Shown piece after piece: positions 34,045-45,303 of a DNA stretch of 64,000 nt (positions are counted from its first letter, which is position 1; the number at the start of each line of letters is the position of its first letter). The stretch lies in NCBI GenBank assembly GCA_030762935.1, contig CM060884.1, positions 75,962,696-76,026,695 of the forward strand. The letters run 5' to 3'. The stretch is from Hymenopus coronatus (Eukaryota > Arthropoda > Insecta > Mantodea > Hymenopodidae). The notes beneath the pieces are model-generated. The model had not been told where the DNA came from, made no database searches, and saw only the letters and a program-made list of their open reading frames with translations. The translations under genes were made by a program, and so were the position numbers.

Positions 34045-34240
34045 GTTTTAAAATATTTGACTATAGCTTTAGCCTAGCGTATTTCTTTATTCTCCGTCTG
34101 CTTATATGGAACAAAGTAATACGGCCATTTCTGCTAACATTTATCTTGATTAGGATGAAGCAGAGAGAAAACAGGCGCTTTTAAAGGATAAGTTGTTGCA
34201 GAATGGGTATAGAAGGAACACATAAGATTTTTTCATTAAA
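34045..34240 (-). repeat. Rep-A reverse 5' fragment
   Basis: From TTTGACTATAGCTTTAGCC to AGGAACACATAAGATTTTTT, the reversed start region only. Confidence 0.6.
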
Positions 34241-34640
34241 CTTCCGTTGTGCTATTCTGCCTCTTGTCCTTATCATGCGATATCAGACGCAGTTAGCTTT
34301 AATCCCTGAAACCGTGGACGACGGCTGTAAATCTAAAATCACGCTCTGCTTCAGTTGAATGGGCTTTAGAAACGTGAAAGGTTTCGCAGAAGAGAATGAG
34401 GGTTATTCATTTTCGTGGGAATTGAAATATGAATATTTAAAGAGTGCACAATGGTAAAGCTGTTTGTATATCAGCACCAACATCATCCCTTACAAAACGT
34501 TGCTGCTTCATCCCCTCAAGCAGAAGTAACGTCGGCTCTCACAGCACTTCTTTCACCTGTGTGCATTCCTTTCGTCCGTAACGTTCCTGGGCGCGTTTAT
34601 GAGTTAAACTCAATACTATGATGTGCTCTTAGGCTTTCAC

Positions 34641-34720
34641 GGCCGGCGTTAATATTGGTGAAATATAACATGTCCGGGCTTGTAGGCCGTGGTCGAATAT
34701 TGGAGTAATTAAAACCCGCA
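34641..34720 (-). repeat. Penelope-like terminal fragment (inverted partner)
   Basis: Contains ATATAACATGTCCGGGCTTG and GGCCGTGGTCGAATATT. The reverse complement of the same segment lies at about 35955-36015, after the Penelope-like coding end. Inverted or partial terminal repeats are common in Penelope-like elements. Confidence 0.55.
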
Positions 34721-34781
34721 TCGCCTCGGCCATACAGACAAATCTGCATCGTCTTAGACAAACACGACATATCATTTGAAA

Positions 34782-35630
34782 AAATCTGATGTCTTCCATT
34801 CGCATGACTTTCTCTACATCTCTGTAACAAATCATTGGAAAAAGCTTACGCTTCTATTTACTTCATGCTCATCGAGAAACAATTAGTAGATATAGTCTTA
34901 TTACTTGCTTCCTTGTAAATAGAAGCGAAATAAGGGAGTACCATAGGTTAAAGTGATAGTCAAAAGTTGGTTGCTATGTGACTGAAGTTCCTTTGTTTGT
35001 ATGGACAGAGTTGACAAATTCCTGTATGAGAAAAGTAGAGGTTTTTCATGGCTGAAACCAACAACAAGGAATATCTAAAAAACAATCAACTCCACGAAAA
35101 AATGTATAGGACATAAATTGTGTGTTTTAATGTGCTCTACAATTTTTGTGCGGTAAGTTTTTGTCTATCTCTTACGGTTTACCAGTTATACACAATTCCG
35201 TAAAATTCATCCAGAATAAAGTAGTCTTCAGAGGCTATTTCCAGAAAATCCAAGATATACATTTTATTTGTCAGGTACATAGGTTTAATATACGATATTT
35301 TAATCAAAATCTTTAGAGCCATTTTTTAGAAAATCAAAATGTCCGAAAAATGTTTCATGTGAAGGGTAGTTTGCGGGATTTTCTTGAAAATCTCCGTGAC
35401 GCATCCTTGGAAGATACTGAACTTAAATGCCAAGTTTGGTATTTGACGGTCTTTCCGTTTTTGAGCTATGCTGCCCACAGACATACTTACATACACCGAC
35501 ATTTTTCTAAAAATGCTTTTTTTTTTGTATTCAGGGTGTCTTAAATCATGTATTTCCGGTGAAATCTCGGTATCGAATTTTGGGTGCAATACAATACCTT
35601 CTCTAGACACTATGTATAGAGTTTATATAG
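34782..35630 (+). mobile_element. Rep-A, near full-length
   Basis: From AAAAAATCTGATGTCTTCC to the eroded terminal hairpin TTTATATAGAGAAATAAAA. It lies between the two inverted Penelope-like pieces. Confidence 0.8.
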
Positions 35631-35679
35631 AGAAATAAAAACAGAAGCACTCGCAGCTACCAAACATTACTACCCCTGA

Positions 35680-35925
35680 ATGTTCAGAGAATCTATAGAA
35701 ATATACAAACATCCCAATAATTTTAATAGAGAAGACGGATTTAAGCTAAATCAGACCTGGATTCCTGCCTTAGAGCGTCTTCGCACCGGGCAGCACAACA
35801 GCCAATCAGAACACAGCAATCATATTACCCCCTCAACAGTATTTATTGCCGTCCACTACTCCATGAATCTGCAGTCTCCAGCCGTTCCTGTCCAGCCTCA
35901 TTCTGAAGATGTCCTCCACAGCTAA
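35680..35925 (+). pseudogene. Penelope-like ORF C-terminal stub
   Basis: 81-codon frame with RESIEIYKHPNNFNREDGFK followed by LNQTW and P-A-L. This resembles the segment after the GIY-YIG endonuclease at the C-terminus of Penelope-like retroelement proteins. The intact protein would be many hundreds of residues, so this is a small remnant. The annotated Met lies within the family sequence and is not a true start. Confidence 0.58.
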
Positions 35926-35937
35926 GGACGAAACGTC
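35903..35937 (+). ncRNA. Hammerhead-ribozyme-like motif
   Basis: CTGAAGATGTCC, an 11-base loop, then GGACGAAAC and GTC. This follows the hammerhead core order: CUGANGA, stem II GUCC/GGAC, GAAA, cleavage triplet GUC. There is one extra U before stem II and very little stem III, so self-cleavage is doubtful. Hammerheads are known in the terminal repeats of Penelope-like elements. Confidence 0.45.
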
Positions 35938-36175
35938 ATGTTTTAATTATTTTAATAATCTTAATATTCGACCACGGCCTGCAAGCCCGGGCATGTTATA
36001 TTTTATCAATTAACACTATGATGTTTCAACCACATAGTACATAAATATTCTTACTTATCAATTGAAACGACACAGAATTATATCACTTATAAGCTATGCT
36101 TTGAATGATTAATACAAGCTGTTACCTCTTTACTAATTATTAGAAGACCTACTGAAAGAGGAGCTGCAACAGAGT

Positions 36176-36228
36176 GTCTGTATGTGTATGTAACTATGTA
36201 TGTCTGTATCTATGTATGTGTATGTACT
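36176..36228. repeat. (TATG)n-like microsatellite
   Basis: Imperfect TATG/TCTG tetranucleotide tract of about 50 bp that ends at the TA where mariner A copy 3 begins. Confidence 0.75.
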
Positions 36229-37010
36229 AGGATCGGCCGATAAGTCCCGGGCCTCTCAATGAGAACAGCATTTAGAAAAGCTTTTTTAGCTAATTTCCAA
36301 AAAGGCTAATACATTTGTCATATCGGTGTTCTAATTGAATTAAACCATCTCTGTAGTACGATTTATCAAAGTCCTCAAAATAGCTGTTTACCGCATCAAT
36401 GACCTCCTCGTTGCTGTGAAATCTTCGTCCTCCAAGAAATGTTTTGAGATTTGGGAACAGATGGCAGTCACTGGGTGCTAGATCTGGCGAATAGTGTGCA
36501 TGCTCAAGCAATTCTAACTTTAATTAGCACATTTTCCCATTGCAATGGTCGCCCGAAGCATTGTCGTGATGAAACAAGATTCTTTTTCTTTTTGCCAAAT
36601 GAGGTCTTTTTCTTTTCACCTCATCACTCAAGCGTTGCAGTGAGCTTGCGCAGTACTCAGCAGTGATACTTTTACCTTTTCCAAGTACTCAATAAAAATA
36701 GTTTCCTCTGCATCCCAGAAAACACTCGCCATAAGCTTGTTAGATGACAAAATTGACTTTGCTTTTTTTGGAGTTGGTTCACCTGGCGCAATCCACTGTT
36801 TTGACTGTGATTTACTTTCTGTAGTGTAGTAATGTATCCAAGTTTCATCCATGGTAATAAGTTGTCTCAAAAATTCACTGGGATTTTTACGGTAGAGCTC
36901 CACATTCTTAACAGAAACAGTTTTTCTTTACGACTTTGGATCAGTTGTCAACAAACGCGGCACCCATCTTGCACAGACCTTGTGAAAGCCGAAAACATGT
37001 TTTAAATATT
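36228..37010 (-). pseudogene. Mariner A copy 3, transposase N-terminal part missing
   Basis: The 3' end opens after TA (36228-36229) with GGATCGGCCGATAAGTCCCG. Open pieces on the minus strand are 36903-36628 (with ITMDETWIHYY, first Asp kept) and 36511-36290 (with LAPSDCHLFPN, third Asp kept). Codons between them are frameshifted and the second Asp motif is damaged (around AATGGTCGCCCGAAGCATT). The copy stops at the second helix-turn-helix at 37010, where mariner B begins. Confidence 0.85.
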
Positions 37011-37011
37011 A

Positions 37012-38100
37012 GGTTGTCTCATAAGGAATGTCGGTTTTTTGATTTTGGTGTTTTGAAGATATATTGGGTTTCTTTGGTTTGACAATGTTATTTACATGAT
37101 GCCATGGCTAGTGTTGCGCACATTACGAGCAAGCATCAGTCTTCAGCTGTAAATAAACAATCACAAAATGGAGATAACAAAGTTTGAACTTAGAGTCCTA
37201 CTGGAAACAAGATTATAAAGCCGCAGCTCGAAGAATATGTGAAGTGGAAGGAGAAGGTGTCGTTAGTGAGCGTGTGACACAACGTTTCAACAATGGAGAC
37301 GAAAACACTAAAGATTTACCACGTTCTGGAAAACCTAAAGTGTGTAATATTGAGGATACATGCCAAGTTTTGTGAGAAAGTCCGAAAAAAGTGCCCGTAG
37401 TCTTTCAAAAGAAATTGGTGCATCAAATTGCCATACATACATTGCCACATTAAGACACTTGGAAAATCATACAGAAGCTGTAGATCTGTAGCTCATTACC
37501 TGACATCTCAACAGGCTCAACGTAGAGTGAATATCTGTCATCAGCTTATCCGTAATCCCAAGGATGATAGATTTGTCAGGAGAATTGTCACTTGTGATGA
37601 AAAAAGGGTATATTACCGAAACCCTAATGCCTCTAAACAGTGGCTTGATCCCCGCCAACCTGCCAAAAGTCATCATTAAAAAAAATCGGTTCGGCCCCAA
37701 AGCAATGTTGTGAGTCTGGTGGAATTTTGAAGGGGAGTTTGTTCCAAATGGGCGGGCGATTGATGCGGATCTTTATTCTCAACAACTGGAACGAGTTCAT
37801 GAAATTTTGAGACGGAGATACCCAGCATTAGTTAACCGAAATAGAGTTCTGTTTCAACAGGACAATGCAAGGCCCCAAACTGCACAAACATCCATGGAAA
37901 CTTTTCAGGAATTGGGAGTAATCGAACTGATACCACATCCAGCACACAGCCCTGATCTCGCAACATCAGCTTATCATCTTTTTCGAGCCATGGCCCACTT
38001 TCCATGTGGAAGAAATTTTGACAACATTGAAGCAGTGCAAGTGGGTCTCGCTGAATTCTTCGCATCAAAAACCAGAGACTGGTACCATCGTGGGAATATG
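37012..38100 (+). mobile_element. Mariner B, 3' truncated
   Basis: Begins after TA (37010-37011) with GGTTGTCTCATAAGGAATGT, a mariner-like terminus. The leader runs to the ATG at 37168. It is a subfamily clearly different from mariner A. The element breaks off about 20 codons before the expected protein end at about 38100, where a Rep-A fragment follows. Confidence 0.82.
37168..38098 (+). pseudogene. Mariner B transposase pseudogene
   Basis: Starts MEITKFELRVL. It shifts frame at once, then reads YWKQDYKAAARRICEVEGEG, linker LPRSGKPKV, and a second helix-turn-helix in broken frames. The first Asp motif IVTCDEKRVYYRN is kept, and the second lies in LFQQDNARPQTAQ. The third should read SPDLAPSDYHLF but reads SPDLATSAYHLF, so the last catalytic Asp is Ala. 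A TAA interrupts after ARQPAKSHH-like sequence near 37679. Open pieces: 37184-37375, 37428-37679, 37807-38148. Confidence 0.85.
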
Positions 38101-38129
38101 CATTTATGGATGGATGTATTATGTATGTG

Positions 38130-38440
38130 TGTAGAAGTAGTATTTTAAAATTGAAAATAATAACAAGGAATATCTTGGAAATGGGTAACTGAAAAAAAAT
38201 TATAAATGTCGTAAATTCTATAATTTCATTAAAGTCTATATCTCTTTGTAGTAACTTTTCGTCCAACTCTTACGTTAGTTTAATTTGGTATTTAACCTAC
38301 GTTTCGCTTTTGAGTTATCGTTTTCATAAACACACGGAGATACACATACACACGTAGGCTTTTTTCTAAATATGCTTTTTTGGCTGGATCGCAAAACATG
38401 TATTTTCAGTGAAACCTTGACATACAATTTTCGGGTGATA
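38130..38440 (+). repeat. Rep-A forward fragment
   Basis: From GTAGAAGTAGTATTTTAAAA with AATAACAAGGAATATCTTGG to a diverged right TIR (GTATTTTCAGTGAAACCTTG). A large middle part is missing. Confidence 0.65.
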
Positions 38441-38481
38441 AGTGCTATATAATAAAGGGAGACACCAAGCGTCCAATGTAT

Positions 38482-38870
38482 ATATATGGGTATTGTATTG
38501 CACCCAAAATTTTGGTACTGAGATTTCACCGGAAATATGTGTTTTGGGACTCTCTGAACCCCCCCCCCCAAAAAAAAAAACATTTTAGAGAACGCCCATA
38601 TGTGTGTGTCGGTGGACAGCAAAACTAAAAATTGATTTTTAAGTTCATATCTTCCAAAGATGACACAGGAAGATTTTCAACTCCAAACTATCTTTACATA
38701 GGACACTTTTTGAAAACTTTGTTTTTTCTCAAAAATGGCTCTAACAAGTTTGATTAAACTCCTTTATTAAATCTTTTTTCATTTCAAATAAAATTATGTA
38801 TTAAATTTTACGGAAAACTGCACGAAATTCGTTTATTTTTTCGCCTCTCTTAAGAAGCACAAGGCTGTTG
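38482..38870 (-). repeat. Rep-A reverse fragment
   Basis: Begins GGGTATTGTATTGCACCC, carries a C10/A11 homopolymer pair near 38560-38580, and fades after TTTTACGGAAAACTGCACG. It faces the preceding fragment tail-to-tail. Confidence 0.65.
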
Positions 38871-39317
38871 ATTGAATTGCCTATGGCAACGAAACCAAGA
38901 GATGGATACAGCTCAAACTTTTAGCAAGAGACGACCGTTACAAACTTGTTTTGATGTAACGAGTGCAATTTCTAAGGACTTATTGAACACAATGTTTACT
39001 TCGATACAATATTATTGTGCAGGAATAGCTTGCTTGTGGAACAGGAAGAGAGAGCAGTGTGATATATCTTAGTTGTCTTACTAACGCGAGAAGGATGCCA
39101 GCTTGAATATCAACTTGCCATCAACCACAGGCCTCACGTTCCGCGCGAATCCTAGACCATGGGCCACCATAAAGAACTCAGAAGACGTTCAATTGCTTTA
39201 CAGTTGTGATGTGGCTAAAACTATTTTAAAAGTAACAGTAGATAAACAGTGTACACAAAATTAAATTCAAATTAATGTATTACTGGAAATACTTTACCTA
39301 AAATAGAGGACGTATAT
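38871..39317. other. Mariner-like end remnant plus unassigned sequence
   Basis: GGCAACGAAACCAAGAGATG through TTTCTAAGGACTTATTGAAC (about 38883-38990) matches 54345-54475. The closing motif resembles a reversed mariner terminus. The 66-codon ORF 38872-39072 is not gene-like. Confidence 0.4.
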
Positions 39318-39590
39318 ACTTCACCCAAGAATCTGACAGCGTGATTTCACTGGAATTACATCTCTTGGGACCTCACAGAATAAACAAATCTCATACGTTA
39401 CTTACACATGACTTTCTCTACCCATTCCACAACAAACTATCCTTGCAAAACTTTATTTTGAGAAACTAAAATTGTTCAAAATGTTTTCATGTAAAAGGTA
39501 GTTCGGAGTTGGGGTATTTTATTGAAAATATTTGAGTCGCATCCAAGGGAGATATCAAACTTAAATACCAAGCTAGATATTTAACACATA
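39318..39590. repeat. Rep-A mosaic: TIR, start, then body piece
   Basis: 39318-39380 is a diverged reverse TIR joined to a forward start (AATCTCATACGTTACTTACA, from 39382). At about 39455 it jumps to the ATGTAAAAGGTAGTTCGGAG block and ends near 39590. The TIR/start join is the same as at 32875. Confidence 0.6.
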
Positions 39591-39858
39591 TATTCCCCGA
39601 TTTAGCGTTCGATATTCCCGTACATAATGGCGGAAGTTCCAATAGACATATTAATTGTAATCATGCCAAAATAAAAGAATTTAGCAAAACAAAGAGACCT
39701 GAAATCTATGATATGGACATCAATCTGCAAATGTACGTCGAGACAAATGGGAGTTTAGCAATATTATTCTTCGTGTTATCCATATAGGCTAATCATTGTT
39801 AGTTTATTCGCGAAATAGTCTTATTAAATACAGCGCGAGCTGCAACTTTTCTCTAGAA
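39591..39858. other. No gene seen
   Basis: Unassigned spacer. Confidence 0.4.
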
Positions 39859-40727
39859 AAAAGCTGATGTGTTCTATTCACATGAATTTCACTACATCTC
39901 TGCAACAAGTTATTGTTAAAAAGCTTATACTTCTATTTACTTCATGATAATCGAGAAAAAATAGCACAAACAGTCTTATTACTTGCTTCCTTGTAAGCAG
40001 AACTGAAATAATGGAGTACAATAGGTTAAACTGACAGTCAAAAGCTGGTTGCTATGTCACTGAAGTTCCTTTGTTTGTATGGACAGGAGTTGACAAATTC
40101 CTGTATGAGAAAGGTATAAGTTTTTCAAAGCTGAAAACAAATACACGGGATATGTTAAAAACGATCAACTTCACAAAGAAAATGTACGCAACATATATTG
40201 TGTTTTAACGTTCTACATTTTTTGTGTGGTAAGCTTTTGTCCATATCTTACGGTTTAGCAGTTATGCAAAATTCCGTAAAATTCATCCATAATAAGGTAG
40301 TCTTCAGAGGCTATTCCCAGAAAATTCAAGATATACATATTATTCGTCAGGTAAATATCTTTAATATCCAATATTTTAATCAAAATCGTTAGAGCCATTT
40401 TTCACAAAATCAAAATTTTCGAAAAAAGTTCCACGTAAAGGGTAGTTGGTGGGATTTTCTTGAAAATCTTCGTGTCGCATCCTTGAGAGATACCAAACTT
40501 AAATACTAAGTTTAGTATTTAAGGGTATTTTCGTTTTTGAGCTATGCTGTCCACACAAACACATAAGATCCAGAAATGTTTTTTTTTTTTTTTTTTTTTT
40601 TTTCTTTTCTTTTGTGATTCAATGGGGACCCAAAATATGTTTTTCCATTGAAATCTCGATACCAAATGTTGAGTGCATTACAATTCCCTCTCTATACACA
40701 ATATACATAGTACGTGTAGAGAAAATA
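39859..40727 (+). mobile_element. Rep-A, near full-length
   Basis: From GCTGATGTGTTCTATTCACA to TACGTGTAGAGAAAATAGAA. The internal T-tract has grown to about 27 T at 40577-40603. Confidence 0.8.
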
Positions 40728-41364
40728 GAAATTTGAAGCTGCCTGTTATACAAATTATGATAAAACACACGTAAAATATTAGGTCATGAGTGCGCGAGTT
40801 GCAGTGGCCTACGCTTTAATCTTTTAGTCTAAAGTTGTGCGTGCAAGTGTAAGAAAGTAATACGGAAGTACTGGAAGGCGAGATTAGCTGGTAATACATT
40901 GTTAGCTGGGCTTCTGGAAGCGGCGGAACAAGAAACTGCAGATAGCTCTGACTGATTTATCTCTCTCTGCCTTAGAGTACATTATATTGCCAATATCTCA
41001 CCATCTTCCCTTGCTCCAAATTCTGGCCGCGGTTTCCCTTAATCGTGAGGTACACTGACGTGAGATAGCGAAGTGCAATACCGTTAATGCATCTCCGAAT
41101 TCCATTAACGTAGTGGTTATCTGACTGGCATCGACAGCTACCCTACCCAAATTATTTATAAAAGTCGAGTGGAAAATGCACTTGTCTTCTCATCTATTAA
41201 ACACTGTCAGAGAACCCTAAAGTGGATATAGGCGTATATCCATGTCTTAGGAAATAGTTATTTATTATACAAGTGGATAAACAGAGAGTTTATCCATGAG
41301 TAGAATAATTTAAAACGCAACCAGAAGGGTAGTGGATAATACAGATTTGTCCACTTGATAATTG
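40728..41364. other. No gene seen
   Basis: No repeat landmark and no ORF of 60 codons or more. A local repeat of AGTGGATA-type words (41220-41365) is visible but not periodic. Confidence 0.45.
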
Positions 41365-42055
41365 AGGACCTTTTTTTTTTTCAACTTCCGATAGGCTATA
41401 AATAAAAAACGAGTTCATAGAAAACAATTATTTTAGTACTAAAAGATTTGTACACTTATGGTTATTTTTCAACATAGTCACCGAAAACATTGAGACATTT
41501 ATCGTACCTGTGGCAACCTTTGCAATACTCGCTTCAAAAAAGGTTGCCGCCAATAATTTCAAATGAGCATCGACGTTATTTTGAAGATCTAGGTTGGTTT
41601 GAAAGTGCTGCTCTCCTAGCCACGTCTTCAGTTCAGGAAAAGGTAAAAGTTCCTGGGTGCCAGGTCAGGACTGTAGGGCGGATGATCGAAAATGTCTCAT
41701 TGAAATTGTTCAAGGAGCCGATAGGTTGTTTGGACGAGCGTTGTCATAGATCAACACAATTCCTGAAGTCAGCATTCCTCTTCGTTTGTTTTGAATGGCT
41801 CTCCGCAAACGTCGTAAAGTACGAAGATCTTTAAAACAACGTCAATGCTCATTTGAAATGATGGGAGGCAACATTTTTTGAAGCGGGTATTGCAAAGCTT
41901 GTGCACAGGTACGATAAATGTCTCAATCTTTTCGGTGATTATGTTGAAAAGTAACCATAAGTGTACGAAAGTTTTAGTAATAAAATCATTGTTTTATATG
42001 AAATTGTGTTTTATTTATAGCCTCTCGGGCGTCGATAAAAACGGTCCTCGTACAT
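41365..42055. mobile_element. Mariner C copy as an inverted duplication
   Basis: The left part (41365-41830) is a minus-strand mariner C C-terminal half holding IVLIYDNARP. The right part (41825-42055) is a plus-strand copy of the last 230 bp only. The arms meet at AGATCT (41825-41830), a palindrome present in the mariner C sequence itself. Both outer ends carry GAGGACC / GGTCCTC. It could fold back over about 225 bp with a 235-bp loop. Confidence 0.75.
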
Positions 42056-42540
42056 TATTTTATCCTACAGATACTATAAATTAATATATGACAATATTCA
42101 GTTAATGATTTTACAACAGATTAGTAATATATTAAATAAGGAATAAGGCAGTGAATAACGCGTTCTTATAGTTATAAAATATGGTAGGCTATGTATGAAT
42201 ACTAGTTTTGTTTTTATTGCTGTTAGTTTCAAATTGAATACATTTACAATGAACGTTAATATATCGGTTTCAAATGATATATTAAAAGAAGCAGTTGAGA
42301 CTTTATTACCGTCGACTTCACGGAAATTATACGAAAAAGAGTTATAGAACATTTGTAGTTATCAACCATTTATTTATTTATTTATCGCACTCGTTACCGG
42401 AGCAACGAGTGAATTATGTTTACTTTATCCCACGCTAATAACTAAAGTCCAAGTTTTCTCATGTCATTTCTCATAGCAACGGTGTCTATTACAAGTTTCT
42501 GTAGATAAACTAAATTAATACAATTTACTTGTATACTGCG
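42056..42540. other. No gene seen
   Basis: AT-rich spacer. A short (TTTA)n tract lies at about 42370-42384. Confidence 0.45.
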
Positions 42541-43177
42541 TAGAGTAAATAGAGGAGATAATATCATATTCCACCCAATAATTCAGCACTAAGATTTAAA
42601 CCTACTAAATAAATGATTTGAGGCTACTTGAATCAAAATCAGATGTGTTCCATTCACATAGCTTCCTCTGGCTGTTCCACAAACAAAATTATCTTAAAAG
42701 AGCTTATTCTTTATCTACGCCATGCAAATCTTGATAAACATTAGCACAAAAGGTATTATTACTTGCTTCCTTATAAGTATAAGGTAAATACACTAGGCTA
42801 AAGCGATAGTCAAATATTTTAAAAGTTGGTCGCTATGTGAAACAATTTAGATTCGGTCCCCTTGCATGGTGCCGTTTAAGAAAATTTTATTAGTTTAAAA
42901 CTAAAACCAAAAACAATGATTGTATCGAAAACGGTCAACTGTAAATTATGTACTTTAAAGCAATCTACATTATTTTGTGCGGCAAGTTCTTGTCTATCTC
43001 TTACGGTTTACCAGTTATGTAAAATTGTGCAAACTATTTCTAGAAAATTCAAACCAATAATTAATTATTAATTTATTTGTTATGTGAATATTTTTAATGT
43101 ACAGTAGTTAAATAAAAATCTTAAATATCAAGTTTGGTATTTAATTGACTTTTTGTTTTTGACCTATGCTGTCCATA

Positions 43178-43220
<43 letters not shown>

Positions 43221-43243
43221 CCACTCACATGAAACTTTTTCTA
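42541..43243 (+). mobile_element. Rep-A with left TIR, right end missing
   Basis: A diverged TIR (42541-42633) joins CAGATGTGTTCCATTCACAT. The body is diverged and ends after the AC tract at TTTTTCTAAAAGTC. Confidence 0.65.
43181..43217. repeat. (AC)n microsatellite
   Basis: About 18 AC units in the usual AC-tract position of Rep-A. Confidence 0.9.
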
Positions 43244-43580
43244 AAAGTCCGATATGTTCCATTCATATGACTTTCTCTACATCTCTGCAACAACTTATTG
43301 TTAAAAGCTCATTCTTCTATCTACATCATTCTAATTTAGATAAATATTAACAGATATTGATCTTATTACTTGGTTCTTTGTAAGTAAAAGGGGGAAAATC
43401 TTGTGTGTTCCCTTCACATGATGTCCTGCTGCTGTTTGGCAAACAAACCTTTTACTCAAAACATTAATCTGCTATTTGCATCATGCTGGTGGAGATAAAC
43501 ATTAGCAGAATTAGTCTTATTACTGGCTTCCTTGTAAGTAGAAGGGAAATAAAAAGTGCACAGGCTAAAGCGATAGTGAC
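43244..43580 (+). repeat. Two serial Rep-A 5' fragments
   Basis: Start motifs at about 43246 (CCGATATGTTCCATTCATAT) and 43398 (CTTGTGTGTTCCCTTCACAT). Each continues for about 150-180 bp to the GTAAGTA(A/G)AAGGG block. Confidence 0.62.
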
Positions 43581-43584
43581 ATCC

Positions 43585-43720
43585 TAGTCTAGTGTCTTTC
43601 TTTAGTTTCCTTCTAATAAGAACATTCTGCTAATGTTTATCTCGATTAGCATTGTGCAGAAAGAAGAATACTCTTTTGTAAAAAGTTTGTTTGTAGAGCA
43701 GCTAGAAAAGGTCATATTTT
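43585..43720 (-). repeat. Rep-A reverse 5' fragment
   Basis: From the CTAGTGTCTTTCTTTAGTTT block to GAGCAGCTAGAAAAGGTCAT. Confidence 0.55.
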
Positions 43721-44057
43721 TTTATAAGCATGCAATAATAAGGGCCAAGAATATGAATGAAATAAAGCACAGAATTCGATGCACTATTGAAACACTGATT
43801 TCGGTAAGCGCTGTTGCTATTACTCGACCTCCGGTGCTGAATTTGCGTGAACAAAGGGTGAGGTAACCTGAGGGTCCTCGCAAGGGTGCGACGCTTCGCC
43901 CTCTGTCGACGCGGCGCACAACTACAATGTCGATCACACTTGAAATATAACAGCAATATGTCTCCGCGCGCTCTGCCCAATAAACAGACACAATTTATGT
44001 AGCTTTGATAGTTCATGCATGAGAACAGTTTCTGTGCCTAAAATACACATTACATCT
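43721..44057. other. GC-rich unassigned stretch
   Basis: About 43820-43990 is noticeably GC-rich (CGCAAGGGTGCGACGCTTCG). Overlapping minus-strand frames of 104 and 89 codons share no recognisable motif. Confidence 0.35.
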
Positions 44058-44932
44058 TATTTTCTCTACACGTAATATGTACATAGTGTATAGAGAAGGT
44101 ATTGTAATGCTCCCAAAAATTCGATACCGAGATTTCACCAGTAATATATGTTTTGGCCCCCCTGAATCCAAAAAGAAAGAATTTTCGGTCCATGTGTGTC
44201 TGCTTGTGTGTGTGTGTGTGTGTGGACAGCATAGCCCAAAAACGAAAAGTATTGGTATTTAAGTTTGGTATCTTCCAAGGATGCTACACGAAGATTTTCA
44301 AGAAAATTCCCGCACCCCAAACTACACTTTATATGGAAAAAATTTCTAAAGTTTTCATTTCTTCGAAAATACCTCTAACGAATTTGATTAAAATCTATTC
44401 TATTTAAACATGCCAAACAAAATGTACATCCTGAATTTTCTTTGAATAGCATCTAAAGACCTCTTTGTTCTGCTAAATGGTTTTATTGAATGTTGCAGAA
44501 CTGCTAAACCGAAAGAGATATACAAAACTTAGCACACAAAAAAATTTAGATCACGATAAAGCACACAATTTACGTCATATACATTTTTAATGGAGTTAGC
44601 AGTTTTGAGATATTCCTTGCTATTGGTTTCAGCTTTAAAAAGCTTATACTTTTCTCATTCAGGAATTTGTTAACTCCTGTCCATACAAACAAAGGGACTT
44701 CAGTCACATAGCAACCAGCTTTTGACTATCACTTTAACCTATGGTACTGCCTTATTTCGCTTCTACTTACAAGGAAGCAAGTAATAAGACTATTTCTGCT
44801 AATTTTTTCTCAATTAGCATGAAGTGAATAGAAGAATAAGCTTTATAACAATAATTTGTTGCAGAGATGTAGGAACAGTCATGTGAATGGAACACATCAG
44901 ATTTTTTTTTTTTTTTTTTTGCTGTGTTCGTA
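44058..44932 (-). mobile_element. Rep-A, near full-length reverse
   Basis: From TATTTTCTCTACACGTAATA to CATGTGAATGGAACACATCA, then a run of about 18 T (44903-44920). The second TIR is absent. It is one of the better preserved reverse copies. Confidence 0.8.
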
Positions 44933-45004
44933 GTTTTATTAAGAGGACCGTCACCTGAAAACCGAGTTTTTGGACAAAATGTATGATTTTTTCTTGCTCC
45001 AGCA

Positions 45005-45302
45005 CGTATGTATATACACAATGTACATAATACCCAAAACTTCGATGTCATATTTCACCGAAAATTGATGTCCCCAAGTCCGAAAAAGTCATCTTTAGAA
45101 AAAGGCCTGTGTGTCTGTTACGTGTGTGCTTTTGATACAATAGATAAAAAACAAAAAGGTCATTGGTATTTATGTTTAATATTATCCAAGGATGCGACAC
45201 CAGGATTTTCAAGAAAATCTTCCCTACTATAAACTACACTGTACATGGAAACATTTTTGAACATTTTGTTTTTCTCAAATATACTTATAACAATTTTGGT
45301 TA
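45005..45302 (-). repeat. Rep-A reverse fragment ending at SINE-B
   Basis: A diverged TIR (ATATTTCACCGAAAATTGAT) through the block AACAATTTTGGTTA. Stops at the SINE. Confidence 0.65.
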
Positions 45303-45303
45303 A

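Larger units (their letters stand above)
35643..36015 (+). mobile_element. Penelope-like element, 3' end fragment
   Basis: A C-terminal coding stub (35680-35925), a hammerhead-like motif overlapping its stop, then a terminal-repeat piece (TATTCGACCACGGCCTGCAA) mirrored at 34641-34720. No reverse-transcriptase or GIY-YIG catalytic part remains. Assignment rests on motif recognition. Confidence 0.6.

Noticed and set aside
43820..43990. GC-rich stretch as a CpG-island promoter of a host gene
   Set aside because: It is too short, and no exon, TATA or conserved frame is next to it.
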